Assembly: GCA_903632075.3 (NCBI GenBank)
Contig: CAHIKZ030005201.1
Span: forward strand, 2,960,001-3,024,000
Origin: Acanthosepion pharaonis
Taxonomy: Eukaryota > Mollusca > Cephalopoda > Sepiida > Sepiidae
DNA: 64,000 bases
Direction of reading: 5' to 3'
The position numbers and the translations under genes were made by a program. The notes beneath the pieces were generated by a model. The model was given only the letters and a program-made list of their open reading frames with translations. It had not been told where the DNA came from and searched no databases. Shown here piece after piece: positions 22,100-33,074 of the stretch. The number at the start of each line of letters is the position of its first letter. The stretch's first letter is position 1.

Positions 22100-23530
22100 T
22101 TTTGTTCGACATGCTTTGAAGAAAATAAAGACAAGAAAGTCTGCTGGTCCGGATGAAATAAAAACAGAAATGTGGGAAGCCTAGAAGAGGTAAGAGTTGA
22201 AAACCTTCGTGGTCTCATCTCAAAGATCTATGAAAGTGGATCAAATCCAAAGGAAGTGATGAAATCATTTTTTGCCGCCCTTCCAAATAAACCCCGGACA
22301 TTCAGGTGTTCAGATTACCGAACTACGAGGGGAAAGTCAAAAATGATCTGCACTTTTGTCTAGGTTATTCTGAGCCCATGTTATGGCGAAAGTGCGAATA
22401 ATTTTTGACTTACCCTCGTATAAGTCTCATGAATGACATCCTTAAAAAATACCAAACGTGCAATTTGGCTTCCTTCCCGACAGAAGGGAAGAGGAATGTC
22501 ATATTTGTGCTTAGAATGATCAGTGAGCGTAACATCTGATACCAGCAGAACGTCTATATATACTTCATTGATTACAAGACAGCTTTCGACAGAGTAAGAC
22601 ACACAAACCTCTTTTAGATGTTGGAGACAATCCATACTGACAAACGTATACTCAACGATATCTACTATCAACAAGAAGCCGCTGTCAAACAGAATGACCG
22701 CCTTTCTAATTGGCAGAAGATAAAACGTTGCGCCCGCCAAAGTTGTCCAGCCTCTGCTGATCTTTTAATCTCTATGGTGAATTGATTGGCCGTGAACTGG
22801 AAGAGTGTCCTAAAGGAATTGCTATCAACGGCCGTGTTTTGAATAATACGACTATACAACCCAGAAGAATGTCTCCAGAATCTCCACGACCTAAGAGCAG
22901 TTAGCGTAAAACAGGGTTTAGAAATCAACCCAAATAAAACCACAAACAGTTCCTGATTCAAATGCCATTTTACTTGCGATAATCAGGAAATTGATCAAGT
23001 GGACAGCTTCATTTATCTAGGTTTCTTAGTAACAGCAGATGGTAGCTGTGAAAAAGAAATCCGCTGACCAATTTGCTTAGCAGAAGATGGAATCAATCGG
23101 TTTCGAAAAACTGATAAAGTCTTTCGCTAAATCTGAAACATCGACTCTTAAAAACGTGCTTGAGGTCAATTTTGCTATATGGTTCCGAGGCCAAAAACAA
23201 AACGGACACACCAAGTCGCAGAAATATGATACAAACGGCGAATGCTAAAGATTCAGTTCTTCAGCAAGTTCAACAAGAACGCATTCTGGTCTAAACCATT
23301 GAGTGCTGACAGAAAAGATTATTGGGCCACATAATTCAAAAACAAGAACTTGAATATCTTTGTCTGGAAGGATGTTTCCGTGATTCAAAGACCAGAGGAG
23401 GACAACGAACCATCTTTGCTCTTTCTCTTTAACTTAGACAATTCTGGAACACAGCATGGCACCGTGGAACTCTCCTATTTCTGACTATTCTCCTATGGGT
23501 GAATCATGCATGGCACTTCAGACGACGACG
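22100..23530 (+). pseudogene. RTE-type LINE, RT domain to C-terminus, broken
   Basis: KIKTRKSAGPDEIKTEMWEA (about 22113) opens the RT. RNVIFVLRMISERN and YFIDYKTAFDRVRH (22440-22615) are RT motif A, followed by YYQQEAAVKQNDRLSNWQKI. Later frames give IDQVDSFIYLGF and GHIIQKQELEYL with many stops. A 93-bp MITE is inserted at 22326-22418, between RT motifs. Not the same subfamily as the copies with SECWTI. Confidence 0.78.
22326..22418. mobile_element. 93-bp mariner-type MITE inside LINE
   Basis: Inverted ends CGAGGGGAAAGTCAAAAAT and ATTTTTGACTTACCCTCG differ by one substitution and one base of length, and are flanked by TA on both sides (22324-22325, 22419-22420). Imperfect pairing extends inward through gatctgcac and gtgcgaata. 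It is short enough to be almost all hairpin. Confidence 0.82.
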
Positions 23531-23600
23531 ACGATTTGAAAAACACAGTCATTAAAGCCTCACAAAGCAAACAAAGATATAACAAAAGTTAAACTCTTAC

Positions 23601-23681
23601 GTTATTGGCGATTTTCAAAGGGAAAGATGTTCCGGTGATCGACTTTATATGTTTCTTGTCAATAAGGTCAGTTATCGTCAT
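23601..23681 (-). CDS. Stabilin-like exon 12: second FAS1 domain, beta-strand part
   Basis: 81 bp (27 residues), phases 0 and 0. Acceptor is ccttttttcag, donor gtaaga. It encodes MTITDLIDKKHIKSITG and then FPLKIANN, matching YLTDL...LYTLQGNAARF of the first FAS1 domain. The methionine at its start is internal, not a start codon, since the frame continues from the previous exon. Confidence 0.82.
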
Positions 23682-24700
23682 CTGAAAAAAGGACAACATA
23701 ATTATTTATCATATGAACAAGACTTGCATTTATCCTTACGATTATTATTGTTGCGATAGAAGTTAATAAAAATGGGTGAGACGAGTTTCAAAGATTTTAT
23801 GGAAAAAAACATTGCAACTTAGCTTCTAAAGTCAGTTAAAAGAAAAACAGTCAGTCCTTCATATCCGAGGATTTTATATCTGTGGTTTCAGCCAAAAACG
23901 GATTAGAAGAAAAAGAGTTTTGAAAAAATCCAGAACATTTCTAAAGAGCGAAACTTGATTTTACATTCGCCAAGTACTACGCTGACTCCATACAAAAAAA
24001 GTAATTTCTAGGCAAATTCTCAATATTTAGCGCTTGTTGTTTGGGCATTTTTCGCCTTGTGTGTCCTTTGTTTGCCTCTTGTGATATGTGTACAACTTGT
24101 GTTTAATTTTGCTTTTATTCCGAAATTTGAATTAAAAATTAAAAAAACAAACTATTAGTATAATTGTAACAGCGCATTTGCCCTGTTTAAACGTTTACCC
24201 GCATGAAATTACAGGATGGTGATTTGGTGGGATTACTCATTGGATAATAATTATTAAAATTCTCAGGTAAGTTGAATAGTTGAAACGAAAATTAAAATAG
24301 AAAATGTTAAAAATTATGTTTTAAAGCAATAAAATGAATTTATGAACGGTTCCAAAGAGAATCGAACCCAGGATTAACTAGACAAGATTCAGTAAAATTG
24401 AGCAAAAACCAAGGTTTCCACTATTATCCAATTCCTGCTGATAAGAAGAAGTCATGATTAACGTTTTTTCCGAATTTCTTAGTTCTTGAGAAATTAAAGT
24501 TCAGTAGTTTGTTTACACTAAGCTATCTGCTCAGAATGTGTGTGTACTTATAAATTATGCTAGAAAAGTAATAAAAGCATCTGGATTGTGTTAATCCCCA
24601 ACATAAGTGTGTTTATGTTGAGTGTACAAGAACACAATTATCTCCACAGAAAGATACTTAGGAAGATTCTAAAGTAAAAAAAAGAAGTACTATACAGTTT
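23682..24700. other. AT-rich intron DNA, nothing recognised
   Basis: No repeats beyond short A/T runs and no open frame of note. Confidence 0.5.
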
Positions 24701-24719
24701 TTTAACAGATTTAGACGGT

Positions 24720-25600
24720 CAGATTAGATTAGATATCAATATTCCGACAGACAGCCGTAAAAACGGACAACAAGCAGTCGTGGCAGTCGGAGATCGGGAG
24801 AAGTAGGCTAGTAACGGCCCAGGATTGCTCGTTGCTAAAGTCGTTTTAACCCCAGTTTGTGGTTCAACTATTTGCCCATAGCTCGGACCCTAACAGGTGC
24901 TACCATCCCAAGTCGGGATGGACCTAGGATCAACAGCAATTAAGAGTTGGTTCCACGCTTCTCACCCGCCCAAACTCTTGCTGCCGGATGTAGTTTATCG
25001 TCATACCCAGAACGATGTGCTAATGTCCATGATTTAGAAAACAGACAGAAAAATTACTCGATCTCATTTATAAATTTCTTATCTTTATTATCAGTGAATT
25101 TTCAGGCATTATTCGGAAAGCTAGTAGAGTGTTTTCCTATTGCTTTCTACACGGTTTTGTATTCATAACTATCTTTCTCATAGTAGCCACGCAAGACTAA
25201 AGAGTCCAGTCAACCCGAATAGTTATCCCTTTGCTGAGAGGAGAAAAGACAGAGTACAGATTCCCAAAGGCATTTATTCGAAAGTGAACATAATAGACTA
25301 GTCGGGAATTTGAACTCGGTTCGTCGAGTTTATGTTAGATGCGGTAAGTCTGGAAAAAGCATACTGAGACGTTTATGACAGAATTTAACACGTAAAATTG
25401 TTTAAAATTTTAATAGTCTTAATACATTAGATAGGAGTAGACAGGCTTAACTATTTATACTTCTCTTCGGACTTTGAACATGGCTTATCCCTTGTTTCCT
25501 GTTTAGGATTGGGTTTCCGGTTCCTTCTAAACTCTACTTCAACTTTATACTTCTAACGTCTCCGCCTGAACTCTGAATTTTATTCACTAATTAAATCTTG
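24720..25600. repeat. Dispersed repeats (mixed)
   Basis: 25070-25330 resembles 7320-7600 and 54935-55210, with a minus-strand B-box-like CGAGTTCAAATTCCC near 25320. 25440-25600 is the reverse complement of the repeat at 8640-8930. 24720-24960 (with ccatcccaagtcgggatgg) is of unknown nature. Confidence 0.45.
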
Positions 25601-25775
25601 ACCTCTTCCAAGTCTGGAATTATCTGTTGATTTTTCTACGTAGCCCCCAAGAACTTCTTTTCTTGCCCTTTTATTACGCTAATACAACTCCACACAGTAA
25701 ATCTCTACCTTGAGTAGCTCTTGGGCTTTTTGTTGAGTAAACATTAGTAAAAATAAAAGAAAAAAGGGAAATGTG

Positions 25776-26293
25776 CCAGTGGCGTAACAAGGGTTCTCAC
25801 GCCCGGGGGCAAATACGATTTTGGTGTCCTACTTGTGTTATCCCTGAAATGTTTTACTATATGTTTTGTCTCTTATTACTCTTTGAATGGCAAAAAAAAA
25901 AAAAAAATGTACTAATTCAATTAGATACTAATTCAATTACACTTCAATACTAAGTAATCATTTTACAATTCATGCCTTAATGTTATTTTTCAATGTAATA
26001 GCTACAGTAAATTAGTAAAAATCTCTACTTTAAAGTTCTGGAATTCACTTGGAAAACCATTCATTTGTGGTAATGTCCATGGTTTAGGAAACAGGCAGGA
26101 AAATACTCGATGTTATAGATTTACTTAAGAAACAATTTTATTTATTATTTTACAAAACTGTTATTCTTGGCTACATTGCGCTGAATATGAATATGAACTT
26201 GTCTCACCTGACGAAAATTTTCACCCTTGCACATCTGCCCAAGGTGTTAGGGGCGGGGACTGCCCGCCTTACCCCCATCTTGCTAAGCCTCTA
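25776..26293. mobile_element. Possible non-autonomous DNA element
   Basis: The left end CAGTGGCGTAACAAGGGTTC and the complement of the right end (TAGAGGCTTAGCAAGATGGG) look like diverged inverted repeats, and both lead into CG-rich stretches (gcccgggggc and ggggcgggga). No convincing target-site duplication. Confidence 0.35.
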
Positions 26294-26319
26294 GTCGACA
26301 CTATTTTTTCAAGTTGAGC

Positions 26320-27155
26320 CAATGGATGAACATTTAGAATATGCGTGACAGCTGTTGCTGTCATTTTTTTTTTAACTATGGAAAACATTTTAGTTTTATT
26401 TTATGTGTGGTCTTTGTGACACGAGACCAATGAGCAAATATCAAGGACTTTTAATAGCCATAGCTTGGTGACGTGTCTTATGTGATAAAGCAATTGTTAT
26501 TTTCTCTTGCTATTTTCTCAAAATATCGACATTTTTAGTCTTTGTGTGAGTGTGATTTATCGAAATAGTCTGTGGAATTGTCAGGACTGTCAAAATGGAA
26601 CTTAGAATTTGCTATGATTCTCAATTTATTACAGCAACAGACATCGAATAAAATATTCTGTTGATAATTGATGGTAGCTTTAAGTATTTTTACAACTAAA
26701 ACCAACATTTTTACGTACACCTAAATCAAGTGACTAGATTATATGTTTTGCTTCCATTTGGCGCTATGATCTTCACCTGGCCAAGATACATTATGGAATA
26801 TAGTAAAAGAGGAATCTATTTCTTTTTCCAACCTTTTTTTTTTACAGTAATGTTCACCTTGTACAAAGCCGGTGGCCACTAGTGGTAGAGGGTTACGTTA
26901 AGAGGAAGTTTATATAATGAGATAACGGTTAACCCTAGACTTGAACAGGTTAAGATTGTAGTGATGGAGAAAATATCTTCTTGGGAGCCGGTTCCACAGA
27001 GCAGTGGTTCGCGCTACTGATATTGATAGGTACCGTATTTTATCGGATAATGAAATTGATTCTTTATTGTGTTATTCTCGTATCAATCAGTCAACTCACA
27101 TGCGACACTGGCATTTGGGGGCTTTCACTGGGGAATTTAAAAAAAATCATTTCAG
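26320..27155. other. Intron DNA, nothing firm
   Basis: Small overlapping frames at 26981-27198 carry no motif I recognise. Not called. Confidence 0.35.
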
Positions 27156-27159
27156 CCCA

Positions 27160-27410
27160 AGCAGAGTGTCACTAGAATGCAGGGGTTACAGGGAGTGAAA
27201 GTGAAGGAGAAGATTCAAAATCGGGAGTATTGAGGAAAGGGCAAAAAAGGAACAAAACAGAAGATGACAATTGACGTTGCATTTACATTTTTGATGATTG
27301 TTGTTATCAGGGAAGCCAAAAATCAGAAGTAGTTCAACAGGCAGGAAGTGCGAGAAAAACTGTTAGAGTAACGGTTGCATCTAGCTAGTTCAGCAATATC
27401 TAAAAAAAAT
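27160..27410 (-). pseudogene. Jockey/CR1-type LINE 3' fragment
   Basis: 'ggggttacagggagtgaaag' and 'cggttgcatctagctagttc' match the minus-strand copies at 38960, 50670 and 59750. It ends 29 bp from exon 11. Confidence 0.65.
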
Positions 27411-27438
27411 AATTAAAAGTGAAAAACTATTTACTTAC

Positions 27439-27489
27439 CCGGGAGTCGAACACGTAGTTCTTAAGTAGACCGATTAAGGCTCCTTTGCC
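27439..27489 (-). CDS. Stabilin-like exon 11: second FAS1 domain, middle (micro-exon)
   Basis: 51 bp (17 residues), phases 0 and 0. Acceptor is tttatttcag, donor gtaagt. It encodes GKGALIGLLKNYVFDSR, aligning with the FAS1 LLxYHV segment; the conserved histidine is an asparagine here. Small size lowers certainty taken alone, but frame, phase, splice sites and position all fit. Confidence 0.78.
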
Positions 27490-27673
27490 CTGAAATAAAA
27501 GAATAGGCATTTAAAAAAAATTATTGATATTTAATTAGAAACAGGACAGTTCATGCAAATTACTTTCCTCTTGTGTCCGACAAGTTGGGTAAGCAACGAA
27601 ACTTAAGTCGCACACCAAACATAGGTATATGTATATTTATTAATATACAGTTTGCGATTGCTAATATATAGTT

Positions 27674-27696
27674 ATTTCATTTACCTACCTACCTAC

Positions 27697-27751
<55 letters not shown>

Positions 27752-28134
27752 TCCTTGAAAGTGAGGTCTGATGATCCAAAGAAAGTCCCTGGTGAAATAA
27801 ATTATAACTATCGAACCTCAAAGTGGTCTGATTTTCTTTAAATTAATATATATATATATAAAATATACAGATGCTCATCTCATATATAAATGGGCATCTG
27901 TATTGATTTTTTTAAATAAACAATAAGCTATATCTCGTGCCAGACGATTTGTGTAACCAAACTTAGGTATACGTGTATTTATTAATATATATTTCTTGCT
28001 CTGTCTAACCACATCGAGCACTATTATGTCTACACCTGTTGGCAAAATTTGGTAATTATTTATTTGCTTACCTGTGTATGCACGCCAGCACGCGCATTTA
28101 CGGTTGCTAATATCTAGTTATTTCATTTACTTAG

Positions 28135-28182
<48 letters not shown>
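27674..28182. repeat. (TA)n arrays and flanking repeats
   Basis: ACCT/AACT tetranucleotides at 27680-27710, TA at 27711-27749, 27848-27860 and 28137-28182. The text between shares 'ttgctaatat.tagttatttcattta' at 27655 and 28105, so the arrays sit in two related units about 440 bp apart. Confidence 0.8.
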
Positions 28183-28185
<3 letters not shown>

Positions 28186-28347
28186 TTGACACTGAGGTCA
28201 GCATTGAGTCACTGAGTTACGAAACTGTTTCAGGGTTGAATGCAATGTTCAGGCAATCCTGACAATTGTGTTAACGTAGGAAACAGATTGTCGTCATTCG
28301 ATATTGACCTCTTTGTCCATTCTTATATTTACACGTGATCTATCCCT

Positions 28348-28530
28348 GATATTGTTGTATCTCGTGTTTTCGAGATGACAGAGAGAAATAAATAAGGAAG
28401 ACAAACTCGTAGGTAAGTAATGAAATAGAAGGTTTACTACACAAAGGTATACTTAGCAACTGACCTAATGCTTAACTCTGCTAATTAATATAAACGGATG
28501 ATTCCATTCATTTATGTCCTATATATTTTA
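28348..28530. repeat. Short copy of the 19118-19800 repeat
   Basis: 'ttgtatctcgtgttttcgag' leads directly to 'acaaactcgtaggtaagtaa' and 'taatataaacggatgattcc' without the decamer minisatellite or the GA run. Confidence 0.8.
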
Positions 28531-29400
28531 CCTATAAATATAGCATACAATATGACTATATATATTTTTTGCGTATAGGTTAGTTGGTGAAAGTGTTTTT
28601 CTTCTTTTTAATCAGTTATTAGAGATGCTGGTTCCTTATAGAACTTCTATTCAATTTCTGATATCAGTTGGTTATTAGAGTTTCCATTGTTATTTTTAAT
28701 GGCGATCTTTTATGAAGTCTGAAGGATCCTTTTACATTTTTTACAGTTTTCAAAATATATTAGAGGTTTTATGTAGTTTTTTGGGAGGTATTATAGTTTC
28801 ATATTTTGGTATTAATTTTTATTTTCTTTTGGAAGTTAAGGATATTGTTTGATTTTGTGTTTTGAAAGAGTTCTTTTTGAAAGAGTACTTTTTGTATTAT
28901 TGGCTTGATAATATTTTTTTCGGGTTTGACTGAGATGACGGCAACTTATGAGTATATGTTCAACTGTGAGAGTTACATGACATCTGTTGCATGATGGAGG
29001 AGTTTCATTTTGTTAGTAAATTTAAGTGTGTCAGATGTGTATGTCGTATTCGGAATCTGTCTTAATTTTCTGAAAAAAAAAAGCCAGAGAAATGTTTGAA
29101 AAGTTTTCCTCATCGTCTAAGTAAATCTCGTTTTTTTGTTGTTTTTAAGAATTATTAGTTCATTTTCACGTTAATGTCTTGCCTATTATTACAATAAATT
29201 GAAATTTCAAATGATATCTGTTATTAACTCTTTCATGTTTATGCTATCTGAGCCTCAAAAACGAAGAAAAAACGATTTTAAGAATAATATTAAATGATAT
29301 TTCTACTATTACAACTTGCTACAAGATGTATTCACCTTTTGTCAGAATCGACATGCGCACACACCCATATGTATATTTTAAAAATATAAATGATTAAAAA
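28531..29400. other. T-rich intron DNA, nothing recognised
   Basis: No open frame and no repeat related to others in the window, directly before exon 10. Confidence 0.45.
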
Positions 29401-29423
29401 TTATGAATGGTGTTCTTACTCAC

Positions 29424-29531
29424 AGATGGAGATGTCAGATACGTTAAAATTTTGGCAGGCAAGTCACGAAAATTAATCGGCACAAAAACTGTAATGTTTT
29501 CTTTATTAAATACTTCTTCTTGCTCGGCTAA
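29424..29531 (-). CDS. Stabilin-like exon 10: second FAS1 domain, H1 motif
   Basis: 108 bp (36 residues), phases 0 and 0. Acceptor is ctttgcag, donor gtgagt. NITVFVPINFRDL is the conserved FAS1 H1 motif. Together with exon 9 it covers 56 residues, matching the 55 residues carried by one exon in the first FAS1 domain. Confidence 0.9.
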
Positions 29532-30039
29532 CTGCAAAGGAAAGAAGAAAACAAATGAAAGAAAGAAAACATTAAAATCCACAAAGAATGTCAGGCTATC
29601 CACAACAATTGGTAAGTCAAAGAATCCACACCTTTTCTTCCTGTCAAATTGCAACAAGTTCGCTGCCTTAGAAACAATAACTAGGAGTAAGATGTTGGTT
29701 TGATGATTTTTCCCAGACTTGTATTTTATTTTTTTTTCATTTCAGTTGACTCAAATAATTGTGTTAGAAATATACAAAGAACACTGTAACCTTGTTGCAC
29801 ATTGCTTGGAATGTGAAACAAAAATAGTAGAAAAGAATTAACATCGATCATAAATTGTTTTTTTTTATAAATAAAAATCATCGTGAAAGTAAAATGAAAC
29901 ATTTTGAATCTTTGAAACTTACAAATTCGTTTTTTTAATATTTCCCTTTCAATTCCATTTTTGAAAATGAAACTTTTGTTTTTATTTGGAATTATCTTAT
30001 AAAAACCCAGAATGAAATAGGTGACCTTGTTTTTAATCG

Positions 30040-30500
30040 TTATCACCCCATGCAAGGCAATAAAGCCACTAAAGCACAAGGGGTTACAGGGCGTAGGAGA
30101 ATTAGGAACAGAAACATTAATAAAGAGTGGAAATCAGGAGGACAGTAGATAGCGACTGACATTGCATTGAAATTTTTGCAGATTAAAGTTGGCTGGAAAG
30201 CATTGAGTCGGAAGGGAGTTCCACAAGCGAGAAAAGAAACTATTAGCATTGAACTTCATCTACATCATCCAGCCAGCTCAACTGTAAATTGATGGGATCT
30301 CGGCGCCAAAACAAAAAAGAAATCTAGGTACCATAGTGAAGAGCTCATCCGAACAATAACCAAGGCATTATTTATAGAAAAGACACAGAGAGGCAACCTT
30401 ATGGCGGTAGGGAAGTGACTGAAACCGATCAGATAGATCAGGACCGATAATATTGCTGATTCTTTGGATTTTATCAAGGAGCTCAAGGTAAATATGCAAT
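30040..30500 (-). pseudogene. Jockey/CR1-type LINE 3' end
   Basis: The complement encodes FLACGTPFRLNAFQPTLICK followed by NFNAMSVAIYCP, and upstream IGPDLSDRFSHFPTAIRLPL-like words; the same C-terminus as 41140-41640. Broken frames. Confidence 0.7.
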
Positions 30501-30556
30501 TAGCACGGCAAATTTTCTAGACTTATTTCAAGAAGAAAAATACGTCCTTGACGCCG

Positions 30557-30563
<7 letters not shown>

Positions 30564-30614
<51 letters not shown>
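30564..30614. repeat. (TA)n microsatellite at foldback element end
   Basis: Pure TA directly joined to the left end of the foldback element that begins at about 30612. Confidence 0.95.
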
Positions 30615-30618
<4 letters not shown>

Positions 30619-31020
30619 TTTATTTAAAATATGATTCCAAATCGCTACATAAGAGGTCTCATGTTTCAAAACAAGAGCCGAAAACTTCAATATAATCCTT
30701 TAAATTAAATTGAGTTGAAATTAAAAGGGCTCCGTTCCATCTTCAAGCGAAATTTTGTTGGAATAACGTATATCTGAAATTTACTTGTTTTAAAAATTGA
30801 AATCAAAATCACCATGGTAACAGCTAGGGCGAATTGTCTAAAATGGGTAGGCGAGTGTAGGGTGTTAATGATAAGTAGCGGTATATAGATACTTTCAAGG
30901 TGTCAAGTCGGGGGAAGGTGAGGGTGTCAAAAATGAAACGAAGATGTATTAAGCTTTCGTCAAGTTGGCTTGTCTATGGAGATTTATTTATTTATTTTAT
31001 TTTATTATTATGAAAGGGAA
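30612..31020. mobile_element. Foldback element, copy 2 (left part only)
   Basis: 'tgtttcaaaacaagagccga' and 'ttccatcttcaagcgaaatt' match copy 1 at 9697, and the interior 'atggtaac' and 'tgtctatggagatttattt' blocks match too. The right inverted end is missing. Confidence 0.72.
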
Positions 31021-31332
31021 TTGTGCATATAAAAAGAAAGACTTTCGTAACGTTTGTTTTTTGACGACTTCATAAAGGGTTATCTTTTATGTAAGGTGTT
31101 TAAACTACTAATTTGGGCTATGGATTATGAAGGGTGTTATGTTGTATGCAAGTTTGTAGTTAATAATTTCTACTATGAATCTGATGATTGGGTTATTTGT
31201 TAAACAAGTTATATAATTTTTTTTATTTCAAACCAAAAATCTGATGATGCCTACAAAAAACCGTTAACTCGTGTCTATTATTTAATAGATTATTATTATT
31301 CAGAAAGTTCCTTCCTATTTTCCATATATCTT

Positions 31333-31334
<2 letters not shown>

Positions 31335-31378
<44 letters not shown>
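31335..31378. repeat. (TA)n microsatellite
   Basis: Pure TA run. Confidence 0.95.
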
Positions 31379-31380
<2 letters not shown>

Positions 31381-31549
31381 ATTTTAAATGGTGTGTTTGA
31401 AAACTTCACACTTCGAATGCTCTTGACAATACCCCGTCGTACTAACGGAAGGTTAATAAACAAAAAAAAAACAAACATATACATACATTTGTCTTTTTGT
31501 TTAGAAGTATATCAACCTCTATTCCACAATCTAAATATTTTGTACGGAA

Positions 31550-31852
31550 TTTTAATTTTTTTAATTTTTGAAGATAACAATGGTTTTAGTGATTCAAGTC
31601 TTAGCTGGGATAGCGGTAAAGGTGGAGTCATACATTTCCCTAGGATATTTACGAGTAAGTGAATATAAATAATCCAAATTGAATTCGAACTCGGCTCTCT
31701 GACTAACAATTCCGAGCCATTATCCATTAAATCACGTGCACACTCAATCTTACGGCACCTGGTATTTCAAGCGGTCACCCATTTAGGTACTGACCAGGCT
31801 CGACGTTGATAGGGCGGAACTGCTGTTTCAACGTGATGCGGCCGTAAAGCCT
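31550..31852 (-). mobile_element. 5S rRNA-tRNA composite SINE
   Basis: In the complement, 31850-31745 gives TTTACGGCCGCATCACGTTG, then AAGCCTGGTCAGTACCTAAA-like sequence, ATGGGTGACCGCTTG and ATACCAGGTGCCGTAAG, close to 5S rRNA. It runs directly into a tRNA-like unit (GATTTAATGGATAATGGCTC; B box CCGAGTTCGAATTC), a body ending near the 'aaccattgttatcttcaaaa' tail. The 5S internal promoter is moderately preserved. Copies at 49420, 54190 and 56655. Confidence 0.82.
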
Positions 31853-31860
31853 GTGTATGT

Positions 31861-33014
31861 GTGTAGTGTTCAAATCACATCAAGAAATACCAAATGCTTT
31901 GAAATGAACGTAATGTCAATAAGGATCGTTTCTCCTAAGAGAAGTTGATAGGGGGTGACCCCAATATGTACATTGCTTACCCTAAGTAATGTTAAAGTAG
32001 ACTTTGTCTATTCAGTGTCACACCAGAGAATAAGAGAATCTAGTTATGTTAGTGGGTGACTACACCTGACATGTAAAAAGGTGGTCGACCCAGTTGAGTT
32101 ACGATATTTATTTGTATAAATCATACAAAATGTGGCACAAGGCCAAAGGAGGGGATAGGGGGAAAGGGATGGTCTTCATCTGTCTTAACTTTAAACTTAG
32201 CTAGCCACAAACACTGACCCAAACAGACAACAATATTCCTTACACTAAAACAACACATTCTTACTTACCTTTCTTACTACATCCACCATAATACCTCATT
32301 GCCTCTGTGAAAGTTCTAACTAGACTCGATATGTACAATTTATTGTCTGTAGGGGAAGGGAAATAAAACAACAAATTTAAAATTTTGCCCCAATGATTAT
32401 TTACAAAGATGGACGAAACTATTTACAAGAAACTAAACAAAATAATGTTAGTAATAAAAACTTCCATAGTCCCTAAATGTGGCAGAAATATCATTTAACT
32501 GGACGAAATCAATACGGGATTTTAATAATATAAAATATTCATTCATTCAATCACTCACTCAAACATGCACTCATTCAGACACAACAACAAATACGAAAAA
32601 CACACCTGAAACGAAAGGCGCCCCGCACCCACCAGAGAACTGACGTCACTGACCACCTAGCGAGAGAGGGGATGAGGAATTAAACCAAAGAAAAATAGCG
32701 ACAGAAATAAAAGGGGCCAATGAGCAAACATCTTTAGGAAGTATATGTGTGGTGCAACCACTGCAGGATATATATGAACTCCACCCGAAAGCGAAAATAC
32801 TAAGACTCTCAAAATTTCTCGCGAGAAGATCAAGATTTGGAGAAGCAACCAGCTCCCACCAAAGTCACACACCCTTACGCTGATATTAATTGACGGATTC
32901 CAGTAGCGAATAAGCAATCATTTTGACGTATGAGAGTTTTATTATTGCGTTCTTATTGTTCATTAAAACATTATAACATTTATATTTATATAACATTAAT
33001 TTGTTTCCACCTAC
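31861..33014. other. Intron DNA, nothing recognised
   Basis: Part of 32130-32180 ('tgtggcacaaggccaaagga') resembles a short stretch near 40957 ('ttcggcacaaggtcgaaggt'). No coding motif. Ends at exon 9. Confidence 0.4.
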
Positions 33015-33074
33015 CGTTAATATCGATCGAAATTTGTTCAATTGAATGTCTGCTATAAACTGGGTGACGTTCTT
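33015..33074 (-). CDS. Stabilin-like exon 9: start of second FAS1 domain
   Basis: 60 bp (20 residues), phases 0 and 0. Acceptor is tacttgcag, donor gtaggt. It encodes KNVTQFIADIQLNKFRSILT, the first helix of a FAS1 domain. It is a very short exon that equals the first 20 residues of exon 6 of the first domain. NVT is a possible glycosylation site. Confidence 0.82.
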
